From contig JAKBPM010000002.1 in NCBI GenBank assembly GCA_021829515.1, positions 1-64,000 on the forward strand: DNA of 64,000 nucleotides. Reading direction: 5' to 3'. This DNA is from Nitrospirota bacterium. Its GTDB lineage: Bacteria > Nitrospirota_A > Leptospirillia > Leptospirillales > Leptospirillaceae. Shown here one piece after another: positions 17,828-27,147 of the stretch. The first letter of the stretch is position 1. The number at the start of each line of letters is the position of its first letter. The position numbers and the translations under genes are program-made. The notes under the pieces were generated by a model, which did no database searches, was not told the origin of the DNA, and was given only the letters and a program-made list of their open reading frames with translations.

Positions 17828-19273
17828 TCAGAGCTCCTTCCAGGGAAAGTATGTCAGTTTGAGTCCCCATCCCGTTTGAGAGAGAGGGGATTTGGGAAGT
17901 GGAACGACCCCCGGAACCCAAAGGGCCTCACCATTTTTATAAAGCACGGGAGTCTGGCTTCTGTCCTGCCGGCAGAGTCCAGATTTCAGGAGTTCCCGGT
18001 TCAAATGCTTCGGCGGTTTTCCGGAAACACTGCTTCTGATTTTGGCTCCCAGGAAAGGATACCCCAGAACAAGACCCGATAGTTCTTCCTGGGAGAGAAC
18101 GCATTGTCTCGAAATCTTCCTGCCGCTCTCCCACATGTTTGTCGTCTCTCCGGAGGGACTTGGTTCCAGACGGATAATTCCACCCTTTGGAAGCTTTATA
18201 TTGTGGTCCATATTGCTTTTGGTGTCGAGTGGTTCAAATCTGTAAAACGGAGAGAGGATCTTGTCCAGATCTTCTCCTGTCTCGGAATGGTAAAGTCGAA
18301 TTCTCCCGGACTGGATTGAAGCATACCACCCGTTTCCCATCGGTCCCGTCATCGGAGGATTTCTGTTCATGCTTCGAAGGATATTGCCAGGTGGTGGGAT
18401 GGGCAAGCCCCACCGGGACTGATGCTTCCACAGATCCTCCAGCAATAGGGACTGTCTCACGGGTGACAGGAAGCGAAAGAGTGATAAAGACATGAGAATG
18501 GTTCCCCTGCTCTCATGATCTGGAAGATTCTTGATATTCTTGATCTCTGTCGTGAGTTCCCTTCCGATCTGTTCTGCAAGTGCAGGAAGTGAATCAATTC
18601 CTTTGGGAGGAAATATCTCACGGATCAGGGGTGCCAGTTCATTTCTGATCCGGTTTCTGAGGTATCGGCTGTCTTCATTGCTTGGGTCTCTGAGATAGTC
18701 GATGCCCTGTTCCTGAAGTCCTTTTCTGATCTCGTCCGAGGTCAGGGAGAGGAAGGGACGTGCATAGCGTCCCTCCCTGAACTCCTGCATTCCCATAAGC
18801 CCTCTTGGGCCCCTGTTGCGGAAAAGGTTCATGAGGATCGTTTCGGACTGGTCGGAGAGATGGTGTCCCAGGAAAAGGATCGAATGTGGCGTTTCATCAA
18901 GATGCAGGTTGAAAAAACGGTATCGCTCCCTTCGAAGGGTCTCTTCCGAGCAGTCCGGGAGATCTTTTTCCCGATATCCGACAATGACCGGCAGGCCGAG
19001 GGCCACAGCCTGATCCTTTACAAAGTCTTCTTCCCTTTTATTTCTGTGAGGATCGGTCTGGTGATTGAAGTGAAGGATGGTGAGGACGTTCCTGATCGGA
19101 GGGAACATGGACAAGGTATAAAGGAGGCAGGTCGAATCAGCGCCGCCAGACACGCCGACAAAAGCCTTGAAGTCTCTCCACGTCGCATCGGACAGACGAT
19201 TCCTCTCAAGGAAAATCCGCAGCGCTTCAAGAAAAATCCTGAAGTCGGGAGGATGTTTATCCCGGGAGTTCAT
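17828..19273 (-). CDS. tilS: tRNA(Ile)-lysidine synthetase
   Basis: TilS modifies the wobble cytidine of tRNA-Ile(CAU) to lysidine with ATP and lysine, so that AUA is read as isoleucine. The 481-residue protein has the PP-loop FVGVSGGADSTCLLYTL near residues 28-44 and the typical FLGHHLSDQSETILMNLFR in the N-terminal catalytic half. It has a linker domain and a C-terminal substrate-binding region of low conservation. It overlaps ribF by 17 bases. Confidence 0.93.
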   Translation of the reverse strand: MNSRDKHPPDFRIFLEALRIFLERNRLSDATWRDFKAFVGVSGGADSTCLLYTLSMFPPIRNVLTILHFNHQTDPHRNKREEDFVKDQAVALGLPVIVGYREKDLPDCSEETLRRERYRFFNLHLDETPHSILFLGHHLSDQSETILMNLFRNRGPRGLMGMQEFREGRYARPFLSLTSDEIRKGLQEQGIDYLRDPSNEDSRYLRNRIRNELAPLIREIFPPKGIDSLPALAEQIGRELTTEIKNIKNLPDHESRGTILMSLSLFRFLSPVRQSLLLEDLWKHQSRWGLPIPPPGNILRSMNRNPPMTGPMGNGWYASIQSGRIRLYHSETGEDLDKILSPFYRFEPLDTKSNMDHNIKLPKGGIIRLEPSPSGETTNMWESGRKISRQCVLSQEELSGLVLGYPFLGAKIRSSVSGKPPKHLNRELLKSGLCRQDRSQTPVLYKNGEALWVPGVVPLPKSPLSQTGWGLKLTYFPWKEL

Positions 19274-20216
19274 TGAGGAGCTTTCGGGATTGTTCGGAGT
19301 CCTGCCGAATCGAATTGATCAGTTCCTGTGGGCCGCTGAAAGATTTTTCGCCTCTGAGGTGCTCGATGAATGAGACTTCGGCCATGAGTCCGTAAAGATC
19401 GCCTTCAAAATCGAACAGGTGTGTTTCCAAAATGATCTGCCCCTGACCGAAGGTTGGTCTGCTCCCTATATAGGAAACGCCTGGATATATTTTGTCCTGG
19501 ATCCTGGTGACAGTGGCATAAACCCCATTTGGAGGGAGAATCCTCCCCTGAGGGGGGAGGATGTTGATTGTCGGGAAGCCGATCCGTCTGCCTCTTCTCT
19601 CTCCGTCGATGATGGGACCTTCGATCTGGAATGGACGCGTGAGAAGTTTTCCTGCTTCCCGCACATCTCCGGCCCGAATCAAATCCCTGATTCGGGAGCT
19701 TGATATCCTTGAGCCGTTTTCCATGATTGGAGGAATCACCTCGACGGAGACACCAAGGGGAGGCAAAAGCCGTTTGAAGTCGGAAACAGATCCAGCTCTC
19801 TCGTGTCCAAATCTGAAATTTTCTCCGATAATAAGCCCGACCAACGGAAAAAGCCTGTTCAGGAAATTTTTCGTAAACTCATCGGGGTTCATCTTGGAAA
19901 GTTCTTTGGTAAAAGGAACAACCGTCAGGATATCCACTCCGATGGACTCAAGAATTTTTTCTTTGTGGGAAGGGTCCATGATTCTGAGGAAAGGTTTCTC
20001 GGGAAAGAGTACCTCCAGGGGATGAGGGGAAAAAGTGATGACTGTTGCAAGTGCCTGATTCTCCCTGGCCAGGGTGACGAGTCTTTTGAGGAGTTGCTGG
20101 TGTCCTTTGTGGATACCATCAAAATTGCCTATGGAAAGAAATGTTCTGGTTCCGGGAGGGTATGTGTTGCCAGGTGGAGAAAATCCTTCGTCCGAGAATC
20201 GTTCAATGATTTTCAT
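19257..20216 (-). CDS. ribF: Bifunctional riboflavin kinase / FAD synthetase
   Basis: RibF phosphorylates riboflavin to FMN and adenylates FMN to FAD. The 319-residue protein has an N-terminal nucleotidyltransferase domain with LSIGNFDGIHKGHQQLL and a C-terminal kinase domain with RRGRRIGFPTINI and TPNG-like PPNGVYAT. The ATG at 20216 is the only in-frame start codon I find between it and the end of hemB, although its ribosome-binding site is weak. The frame continues open upstream into hemB, which does not indicate a longer protein. Confidence 0.93.
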   Translation of the reverse strand: MKIIERFSDEGFSPPGNTYPPGTRTFLSIGNFDGIHKGHQQLLKRLVTLARENQALATVITFSPHPLEVLFPEKPFLRIMDPSHKEKILESIGVDILTVVPFTKELSKMNPDEFTKNFLNRLFPLVGLIIGENFRFGHERAGSVSDFKRLLPPLGVSVEVIPPIMENGSRISSSRIRDLIRAGDVREAGKLLTRPFQIEGPIIDGERRGRRIGFPTINILPPQGRILPPNGVYATVTRIQDKIYPGVSYIGSRPTFGQGQIILETHLFDFEGDLYGLMAEVSFIEHLRGEKSFSGPQELINSIRQDSEQSRKLLNELPG

Positions 20217-20301
20217 GGGAGATGCGTGCCGGCGCTGGTCGGGATTTTCCCCGTTTCGAAGAATCTTCCCGGACCGGTTTTCCCAGACAGTGTCTTTTCC
20301 A

Positions 20302-21285
20302 TCAGTCTCCCTTGAGAAGAAGCTCTGCCGCCCGGATTGCGAAGTAGGTGATGATTGCCGAAGCTCCCGCCCGGTGAATGCACAGGAGGCTTTCCATGAT
20401 GGCTTTGTCAAGGTTGATCCAGCCATTTTGCCCTGCGGCGACCAATGTTGAGTATTCACCGCTGACCTGGTATGCACACATGGGAAGGTCGACCGCATTT
20501 TTGACATCCCTTAAAATGTCGAGATAGGGGAGTGCCGGTTTGACCATGAGGATGTCAGCGCCTTCTTCAACATCCAGTCGGGCCTCTCTTAACGCCTCTG
20601 TTCTGCTGGCTGGATCCATCTGGTAGGAGCTCCTGTCACCAAACTGCGGTCCTGACATCATTGCATCCCTGAACGGACCGTAAAAGGAGGATGCGTATTT
20701 GACTGCATAGGACATGATCAGTGTATCGGTAAAGCCTTCCTTGTCGAGAGCGGTTCGTAGGGCCGACACTCGCCCGTCCATCATGTCAGACGGGGCGACA
20801 ACATCAGCTCCCGCCCTGGCATGGATCAGAGCCATCCGGGCAAGGCAGGTGAGCGTTGAGTCATTTTCGATCCTGTTGTCGGGTGAAAGGAATCCACAAT
20901 GGCCATGGGAGGTGTATTCGTCGATGCAGACATCTGTCATGATCGTCGTTTCCGGAAAATGTTTTTTCATGAAACGGATAGCCGATGGTACTGGTCCTTC
21001 AGGGTTAAGTGCCTGTGTCGCCTCAAGATCTTTTGTTTCCGGAATCCCGAAGAGAAGGAAACTTGAGACTCCAACTTTCCTGGCTTCTTCTATGACAGGC
21101 GAGAGTCTGTCGACGGAGTATCTGAAGACTCCGGGCATGGAAGAGATTGCTTCTTTCTTGTTTTGCCCGAATGTAATGAAGAGAGGCAAAATCAGCTGTG
21201 ATGGGTGGAGCCTGTATTCCTTGACTAGATTCCGGATGTTTTCGGAGTTCCTGAGCCGTCTTGGGCGATCAATAGGGAATCCCAT
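20302..21285 (-). CDS. hemB: Delta-aminolevulinic acid dehydratase (porphobilinogen synthase)
   Basis: HemB condenses two 5-aminolevulinates to porphobilinogen. The 327-residue protein has the two Schiff-base lysines in SYAVKYASSFYGPFRDA and ILMVKPALPYLD. The metal site reads DVCIDEYTSHGHCG. Zinc enzymes have three cysteines (C-x-C...C) and magnesium enzymes have aspartates; here the middle ligand is Asp between two Cys, a mixed form. I chose ATG at 21285 because AAGGGG lies eight bases upstream, rather than a TTG two codons earlier. Confidence 0.95.
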   Translation of the reverse strand: MGFPIDRPRRLRNSENIRNLVKEYRLHPSQLILPLFITFGQNKKEAISSMPGVFRYSVDRLSPVIEEARKVGVSSFLLFGIPETKDLEATQALNPEGPVPSAIRFMKKHFPETTIMTDVCIDEYTSHGHCGFLSPDNRIENDSTLTCLARMALIHARAGADVVAPSDMMDGRVSALRTALDKEGFTDTLIMSYAVKYASSFYGPFRDAMMSGPQFGDRSSYQMDPASRTEALREARLDVEEGADILMVKPALPYLDILRDVKNAVDLPMCAYQVSGEYSTLVAAGQNGWINLDKAIMESLLCIHRAGASAIITYFAIRAAELLLKGD

Positions 21286-21305
21286 GGTCAATACCCCTTA
21301 GTGTT

Positions 21306-22859
21306 TTAGTGCTGAAGTTTTTTGTTCAGTGATTCTCCAATGGCTTGAACCATTGACTCAACGGTCGTGTCCTTTGAAACAGTGATGTCTGAAAAGTGTT
21401 CGGATTCGAGGGCTTTTTTTGTGGTAGGACCTATTGCGCACGCTGGTACCTGGCGTATGGAAGGAGCCAGTTGCGCAAACATGCTTAAAATGTTGGTAAC
21501 CGCGGACGGGCTGTAAAAAACCATCGCGTCAATTGTTCCGTCATGAATCCTTGCTTTGATCCGCTCTTCGGCATGAGGCAGAAGCCTGGGCAACCTGTTC
21601 TGGTAACAGGAAATGACAGAGACATCTCCACCGGCAGCGCTCAATTCTTCGGGAATGGACCTGTCGCCCCGGTCTCCCCTGATCAGGAGAATCTTTTCCC
21701 CTTTTAAAAGAGACTTTTTCATGGACTCTATGACCCCTTGACCGTGGGACTCTTCGGAAACAAGGTCCGGAATGATTCCCCACCCGGAGAGAGCTTTTGT
21801 CGTTTGGGGGCCGAGCGAGAAGATTTTCTGCCCATGGATCTCCCGCAGGTCCCGGTGCAAAGCAATGAATCGGGTCAGGAACCCCCGAACACCATTTGGG
21901 CTCAGAAACATGATCCAGTTCCACCGGTTCAGTTCCCTGATGGCATTGTCCGTTTCTGTCCAGTCGTCAGGCGGCTCGATTTTGATGGCTGGACAGATGA
22001 TTACCTCTGCGCCCAGGGAGGTCAGGATATTTTTGAGCGAATCTGCCTGATCCCGTTCCCTTGTAATCATGACTGTTTTTTGTGTCAGTGGAAGATGTTG
22101 TTTCCATGAAAGCCTGACATTCTTTCCCGCGGATTCCCCGATGATGACAACCGCCGGAGGTTTAACCGGAGGATCAAGTGTCCGGACTGACAGTTCATCC
22201 AGCGTTGTTTCCCATGATGTCTGGGCGGAAGTCGTTCCCCATCGAACGATCATGACCGGCGTTTCCTTGCTCCTTCCTGCCGCGAGGAGTTTTTGGGCCA
22301 ATTTCTGGATGTGTTCCACACCCATCATGACGATGAGCGTTTGCATCGGAACTGCCAGGGAGGATATTTCCTTGTCCGTCATGCGGTCAGGACTGCCATG
22401 ACCGGTGATGATGGAAATGCGGGAATTGGTATCCCTGTGGCTTACAGGAACTCCAGCATATGCCGGAACGGAAATAGCCGAGGTCACTCCTGGAATGATG
22501 ATATAGGGAATCCCGGCCTTTTCAAGGGCCTGGCCTTCCTCTCCGCCCCGACCAAAAACGAGAGGGTCTCCTCCTTTGAGGCGGACGACTGTCAGTCCTT
22601 TTTGTGCCCGGTCGATCATCAGTTCTTCTATTTCCCTTTGTCCCAGTTTCGGGTGGCCCCTCTCCTTGCCGACATCGATATACTCAGCCGTTTCGGGAAC
22701 CAGGTCCAGAAGGTCCAGTGATGACAGGTGGTCGTAGAGAACCACCTGAGCTTTTTCAAGTGCCTTTTTTCCCTTTATGGTCAGTAGCTCCGGGTCTCCC
22801 GGGCCGCCTCCAACAAGGTATACTGTTCCAAATTTTTTTTCCGGGGCAATGCTATCCAT
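21306..22859 (-). CDS. Uroporphyrinogen-III methyltransferase / uroporphyrinogen-III synthase fusion
   Basis: Residues 1-250 form a SUMT (CobA/CysG-A) domain with VYLVGGGPGDPELLTIKG and VVRLKGGDPLVFGRGGEE; it makes precorrin-2 with two SAM. Residues from about 262 to 517 form a HemD domain (KTVMITRERDQADSL, MFLSPNGVRGF, LIRGDRG) that cyclises hydroxymethylbilane to uroporphyrinogen III. The fusion therefore makes the branch-point compound and diverts part of it to sirohaem, haem d1 or cobalamin. Such CobA-HemD fusions are known in several phyla. hemB follows after 14 bases. Confidence 0.95.
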   Translation of the reverse strand: MDSIAPEKKFGTVYLVGGGPGDPELLTIKGKKALEKAQVVLYDHLSSLDLLDLVPETAEYIDVGKERGHPKLGQREIEELMIDRAQKGLTVVRLKGGDPLVFGRGGEEGQALEKAGIPYIIIPGVTSAISVPAYAGVPVSHRDTNSRISIITGHGSPDRMTDKEISSLAVPMQTLIVMMGVEHIQKLAQKLLAAGRSKETPVMIVRWGTTSAQTSWETTLDELSVRTLDPPVKPPAVVIIGESAGKNVRLSWKQHLPLTQKTVMITRERDQADSLKNILTSLGAEVIICPAIKIEPPDDWTETDNAIRELNRWNWIMFLSPNGVRGFLTRFIALHRDLREIHGQKIFSLGPQTTKALSGWGIIPDLVSEESHGQGVIESMKKSLLKGEKILLIRGDRGDRSIPEELSAAGGDVSVISCYQNRLPRLLPHAEERIKARIHDGTIDAMVFYSPSAVTNILSMFAQLAPSIRQVPACAIGPTTKKALESEHFSDITVSKDTTVESMVQAIGESLNKKLQH

Positions 22860-22989
22860 CTTGTTGCTATCCGATACGCTAATAGATCATGTCTTTTTGT
22901 AGGGGGCCTGTTCAGGTGTTCCGGACGGGGGAGTCATCTCTCTTCGAATGAGGATTTTGCGATCGTTCTTGGCCGGAAAGAGAGCAGTT

Positions 22990-23865
22990 TCAGTTGATAT
23001 CTCCCCATTTTCCGGATCGATATTCTTCGATGGATTCTCTGATTTCTTCCATGGTATTCATCACGAAAGGCCCATAGCGGGCAACAGGTTCCCCGATTGG
23101 CGGGGATGAAAGGACAAGCGCCTGTACTCCTTCTTTCGTACTTTTGAGGGTCCACTTGTCCGATCGGTTGGCATCCGGGTCCCAGAGTGCCATCTGGCTT
23201 TCCCGAATCACCATTTTGTCTCCATTGGGAGAGAGCGAGCCTTTGAAAACGTACAGGAGTGTTCGGTCCTCCGGTGAGAGCAAAAGGGAGATGGTTGCTT
23301 CCGGGTCGAGAATGATATGGCCTATAAAAACCTCATGCAGTGTGTTTATCGGAGATTTGACCCCTGACTGTTCTCCTGCAAGAATCTTGACCAAGCCTGT
23401 TTTTTCGTTGTTCTGAAGGGATGGAATCCTGTCCCCGGAGATTTCCTGATAGTGGGGTGGGGTGTTTTTGAGTTTGGCCGGAAGGTTGATCCAGATCTGG
23501 AATCCGTTCATGACCCCGCCCTGTTCAAGAAAACGGGGAGATGGAAGCTCGGAATGAAGGAGCCCTGAGCCTGCTGTCATCCACTGAAGGTCCATTGGGC
23601 CCATTCTTCCGGAGTGGCCCCTGGAGTCTTTGTGCTCCATCTCTCCTTCAAGGAGATATGTCACCGTTTCAAAGCCTTTGTGCGGATGGTCGGGGGCTCC
23701 GACTGCCTCTCCTTTTCCCCAGTTGACGGGGCCCATGTGGTCAAGAAGAAGAAAAGGGTCGGCATCATGAATAATACTTGTCGGAAAGGGGCGCCGGACG
23801 GGGAATCCCCCCCCTTCGAGTGTTTTCATGGCGTCGACGATCTTGTTTGGTGGAGGCAGATGCAA
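22990..23865 (-). CDS. Pirin family cupin protein
   Basis: This 291-residue bicupin has the pirin N-terminal signature DPFLLLDHMGPVNWGKG and PDHPHKGFETVTYLLEGEME (His, His and Glu metal ligands), followed by MTAGSGLLHSE. Bacterial pirins bind Fe(II) and some have quercetinase activity; the physiological role is usually unknown. It starts with TTG at 23865, with AGGAG about nine bases upstream. It lies inside the haem operon between hemC (17 bases) and the cobA-hemD fusion (130 bases). Confidence 0.92.
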   Translation of the reverse strand: MHLPPPNKIVDAMKTLEGGGFPVRRPFPTSIIHDADPFLLLDHMGPVNWGKGEAVGAPDHPHKGFETVTYLLEGEMEHKDSRGHSGRMGPMDLQWMTAGSGLLHSELPSPRFLEQGGVMNGFQIWINLPAKLKNTPPHYQEISGDRIPSLQNNEKTGLVKILAGEQSGVKSPINTLHEVFIGHIILDPEATISLLLSPEDRTLLYVFKGSLSPNGDKMVIRESQMALWDPDANRSDKWTLKSTKEGVQALVLSSPPIGEPVARYGPFVMNTMEEIRESIEEYRSGKWGDIN

Positions 23866-23882
23866 TCTAGTGATCTCCTGAC

Positions 23883-24812
23883 TCAGGAACCAAGCCGTAT
23901 TTCATCAAGAATCTCTTTTCCACCCTTTTCAAGGAGTGTTTGCCCGATGGCAAGGCCAAGTTCGGTGGCTTCTTCGGAAGGTCCTGTTACTTTTTCTGTC
24001 AGGACCCTGTCCCCATTGAGGCTCATGACACGTGCCTCAAGCTGGACCCATCCGCTTCTTTTGACGGTGGCGTAAGCAGCAACTGGTAATTGACACCCAC
24101 CGGCCAGACTTTTCATGACGCCTCTTTCTGCAGAGACGGCGATGTGTGTTTCCTGGTGAAAAAGTTTTGATGCAAGGGAACTGGTGAAGTTGTCGTGTTC
24201 CCTGTACTCAAGTCCGAGGGCTCCCTGACCGATTGCGGGGAGCAGATCGGAAACAGCAATCCATTCGGTGATTTTGTGTTCCAGTCCAAGCCTTTTCATT
24301 CCTGCACCAGCGAGGAGAAGGGCATCAACCAGGCCTTCTTCAAGCTTTCTGAGGCGTGTTCCGACATTTCCCCGAACAGGGACGATAACAAGGTCCGGTC
24401 TTATTCTTCGAACCTGGGAAACCCTCCTGAGGGAGGACGTTCCAATCTTTGCACCGGTCGGCAGACTTCTCAGGTTCGGATAATTGAGGCTTACAAAAAC
24501 ATCCCGGGGGTCTTCCCGCTCCATTGTGACCCCGAGAATCAAGCCATCGGGCATTTCAGCCGGGACGTCTTTCATGCTATGAACGGCCAGGTCTACCTGG
24601 TGGGAAAGAAGGGCCTCCTCGATCTCCTTGACGAAGAGACCCTTTCCTCCGACATCGGACAAGGGCCTGTCAAGAATCATATCGCCTGATGTCTTGATGA
24701 TGGTCAGTTCAGACTTGATTCCGGATGTTTCCTCTATAAGTTTTGCGACGTGACGCGCCTGCCAGAGTGCAAGCTCGGAGCCCCTGGTTCCTATTTTCAG
24801 AATTTGAGTCAT
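23883..24812 (-). CDS. hemC: Porphobilinogen deaminase (hydroxymethylbilane synthase)
   Basis: HemC polymerises four porphobilinogens to hydroxymethylbilane. The 309-residue protein begins with LKIGTRGSELALWQA, has VDLAVHSMKDVPAEMPDG with the substrate-binding Lys and Asp, and the dipyrromethane-cofactor cysteine in LAGGCQLPVAAYA. It overlaps the hemA stop by one base. Its product feeds the HemD domain two genes downstream. Confidence 0.96.
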   Translation of the reverse strand: MTQILKIGTRGSELALWQARHVAKLIEETSGIKSELTIIKTSGDMILDRPLSDVGGKGLFVKEIEEALLSHQVDLAVHSMKDVPAEMPDGLILGVTMEREDPRDVFVSLNYPNLRSLPTGAKIGTSSLRRVSQVRRIRPDLVIVPVRGNVGTRLRKLEEGLVDALLLAGAGMKRLGLEHKITEWIAVSDLLPAIGQGALGLEYREHDNFTSSLASKLFHQETHIAVSAERGVMKSLAGGCQLPVAAYATVKRSGWVQLEARVMSLNGDRVLTEKVTGPSEEATELGLAIGQTLLEKGGKEILDEIRLGS

Positions 24813-26164
24813 CAGGCCGGGCTTTCACCTTTCAAAAAGGGGATTGGATTGGAGATTTCAGGAGTTTCTTTAACTTTTTCCTGAACAAGCGAGTCCAGGG
24901 CATTTTCCGGAAGTCCATAGCACTTCATTGTCCATTCCCAGATCTCTTCTGAGCCGGGAGAGTGCCTGATGGTCTGGTAGGCCGGATGTAGAATTTTGTT
25001 CAACAGGGATTTGGTAAGGATCTCGACTTTTTCGCGCGCTTCGGGAGGCAGTGTTGAAAGCGTTCCCTGAAAACGCTCGATTTCTGACTGGCGAATTCGC
25101 TCTGTATGGCTCTTGAGTGCCTGAATGAGTGGAACCGATGACCTGTTCTCCTGCCATCGTGCGAAGGAACGCAGTTCCTCCGAAATGATCGCCCCTGCTG
25201 CATGGGCCTCAAATTCCCGTTCTTTCTGGTTCGACTCAACGACGGCTTTGAGGTCGTCAACGTTATAAAGAAAAAGATTCCCAAGACGGCCGACTTCCGG
25301 ATCAATGTTTCGTGGGACGGCAATGTCGATCATGAACATGGACCGGCGTCCTCTTTTTGCAAGGGACCTTTCGGCGATCTCCGTGGTAACGAGATAGTGT
25401 TCGGCGCCTGTTGAACAGACAATCATGTCGGAGTCGGCAAGCGCTTCTTCAATCTCGTTGAAAGGACGATAGGTCGCTTCATACTCTGACGCCAGTGCGA
25501 TGCCCTTGTGGGAGTCCCGGGTCATGAGTGTGAGTGAGCGGACACCCATCTTTTTCATATGTCTGGCTGTAAGCTGGGCCATATCCCCGCCGCCAAGAAG
25601 GAGCACGCTCTTGTCATCCATCGTCTGGAATATCTTCCGGGCCAGCTGGCAGGCGGCATAACTTATCGAAACAGGAAGGTGGCTGATGGCTGTTTCTGTT
25701 CGAACTCTTTTGGATGCGGAGATGGCCCGCTGGAAGAGCTGGTTCAGAAAAAGCCCCGTATAGCCAAGTGTTTTGGCTCTTTCAAAGGCATCCTTGACCT
25801 GTCCGGTGATTTGCGGTTCCCCTACGACCATCGAATCAAGGCTTGCTGTCACCTCAAAAAAATGACGGACCGCGTTTTCCCCCGTGAGGTGATAAAGATA
25901 GGGAGCAATATTGACTTGTGAGAGGGAAGGATGCGTATTTTTCAGAAAATCAAGGAAAAAGGACTGGTCGGGATTACCGCCGGTCGTGATCGTGATGATC
26001 TCGACCCTGTTGCATGTGGAAAGGACCATGCACTCGAGGACCCCATCCTTTGTGCTTAAATTCCTGATGACTTCGTCGAGATGTTCCTTGGGGTACGCCA
26101 GTTTCTCGCGGACCTCGATGGGGGTCTTCTTGTGGTTCACCCCGGCAAGTGTCATTCTCAGCAA
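24812..26164 (-). CDS. hemA: Glutamyl-tRNA reductase
   Basis: HemA reduces glutamyl-tRNA to glutamate-1-semialdehyde with NADPH, the first step of C5 haem synthesis. The 450-residue protein has the catalytic cysteine in VLSTCNRVEI near residue 50, FFEVTASLDSMVVGEPQITG, the NADPH loop VLLLGGGDMAQLTARHM and a C-terminal dimerisation helix. The start is TTG at 26164, preceded by AAGGAGGG. The more downstream ATG is also possible. Confidence 0.96.
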   Translation of the reverse strand: MLRMTLAGVNHKKTPIEVREKLAYPKEHLDEVIRNLSTKDGVLECMVLSTCNRVEIITITTGGNPDQSFFLDFLKNTHPSLSQVNIAPYLYHLTGENAVRHFFEVTASLDSMVVGEPQITGQVKDAFERAKTLGYTGLFLNQLFQRAISASKRVRTETAISHLPVSISYAACQLARKIFQTMDDKSVLLLGGGDMAQLTARHMKKMGVRSLTLMTRDSHKGIALASEYEATYRPFNEIEEALADSDMIVCSTGAEHYLVTTEIAERSLAKRGRRSMFMIDIAVPRNIDPEVGRLGNLFLYNVDDLKAVVESNQKEREFEAHAAGAIISEELRSFARWQENRSSVPLIQALKSHTERIRQSEIERFQGTLSTLPPEAREKVEILTKSLLNKILHPAYQTIRHSPGSEEIWEWTMKCYGLPENALDSLVQEKVKETPEISNPIPFLKGESPA

Positions 26165-26206
26165 TTCAGTTGGCCCTCCTTTTTGGAACGGCTTTGCAAC
26201 AGATGG

Positions 26207-27049
26207 CTAAAGTACTGAATGACCGCCTCCTACAAAAAGATTGACAGCCAGAATGGTCACGACGAACAGGAAAAATCCGGCAATCGAAAGATAAGCCGCC
26301 TGTCGTCCCTGAAATCCCTTCTTGAGTCTGAGAAGAACAAGTCCCAGATAGAGAAACCAGACCAGGAAAGCCCATGAGCCCCTTTTCCCCCATGGCCATA
26401 AAACACCGGATGTGCCGTAAGACCAGATCATGACAAAAACAAGGCCTAGGGTCAAGAATAAAAATCCAAGCCCGTTGAACTCTCTGTTCAGCCGGTCAAG
26501 AAACTCGAGGGATGGCAGTCGGTTAAAGAGGGTGTTGAAGATCTTTTTTCTGAGAAATGTTTCAAGAAGCAGGTAAAGGATGGAAAGGAAGAAGGCAATG
26601 GTGGCTGATGCGAGGCCAAGATCGACAAGGATTGAGTGGAGGCGGACCAGAAGGCTTTCAGCCCCTTCTTTTGTCGGCCCGGACCTGACTCCTTCTCCGA
26701 GGACAAACAGGAGCGCCCCGAATGAAACAGGAAAGATGAGGATCCCCAGGAGTGATCCTTTCCTTTGGTGCTCAAGATAGAGGAATGATACAACAAGTGA
26801 CCAGGAGAAGAACGAGACTGCTTCCCTTAAGGTGGCAAGGGCGATATGCCCTATGGATGTGAAATGGATGAAAAGGGCAAGAGTGTGTACCAGAACGCCG
26901 CCGACGCCTGCGGTGACACCGGCGAGGGATCCATGTTTGACCCGTGAAAAAAGAATATCTCCCAGGAGCAGGACAAAGGCTCCAAAGTAGAATCCGGCAG
27001 CTATTTTGATGAGCAAGATTTCAAATGGTGACAGGGGAACCTCCAGCAT
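26207..27049 (-). CDS. CcsA/HemX-like cytochrome c assembly membrane protein
   Basis: This 280-residue protein has eight or so membrane helices and the CcmC/CcsA-type region around residues 205-240 (MIWSYGTSGVLWPWGKRGSW), which resembles the WWD haem-handling domain. The short length and position directly upstream of hemA fit HemX, the CcsA-related protein found in front of hemA in other bacteria. CcsA with Ccs1 exports haem for c-type cytochrome assembly. HemX may control HemA level. No ccs1/resB gene is adjacent, so I cannot choose between the two roles. Confidence 0.8.
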   Translation of the reverse strand: MLEVPLSPFEILLIKIAAGFYFGAFVLLLGDILFSRVKHGSLAGVTAGVGGVLVHTLALFIHFTSIGHIALATLREAVSFFSWSLVVSFLYLEHQRKGSLLGILIFPVSFGALLFVLGEGVRSGPTKEGAESLLVRLHSILVDLGLASATIAFFLSILYLLLETFLRKKIFNTLFNRLPSLEFLDRLNREFNGLGFLFLTLGLVFVMIWSYGTSGVLWPWGKRGSWAFLVWFLYLGLVLLRLKKGFQGRQAAYLSIAGFFLFVVTILAVNLFVGGGHSVL

Positions 27050-27113
27050 GTGTCTGACTGCGATGACAAAAGATATATCAGGTCCCAGGGAGCTGATCTT
27101 TTCGTGTTTATCC

Positions 27114-27142
27114 TTGCCCTGTCCGATCGTCTGGGCTAGAAT
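27114..27142 (+). promoter_or_regulatory. Sigma70-like promoter placed for a leaderless transcript
   Basis: TTGCCC, 17 bases, TAGAAT. The -10 box ends five bases before the ATG at 27148 and no ribosome-binding site precedes that ATG. Transcription would start at or next to the start codon. Confidence 0.45.
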
Positions 27143-27147
27143 AAGCC

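Noticed and set aside
20217..20507. N-terminal extension of RibF into hemB
   Set aside because: The extension has no RibF-like sequence and overlaps hemB. The ATG at 20216 gives a normal-length protein.
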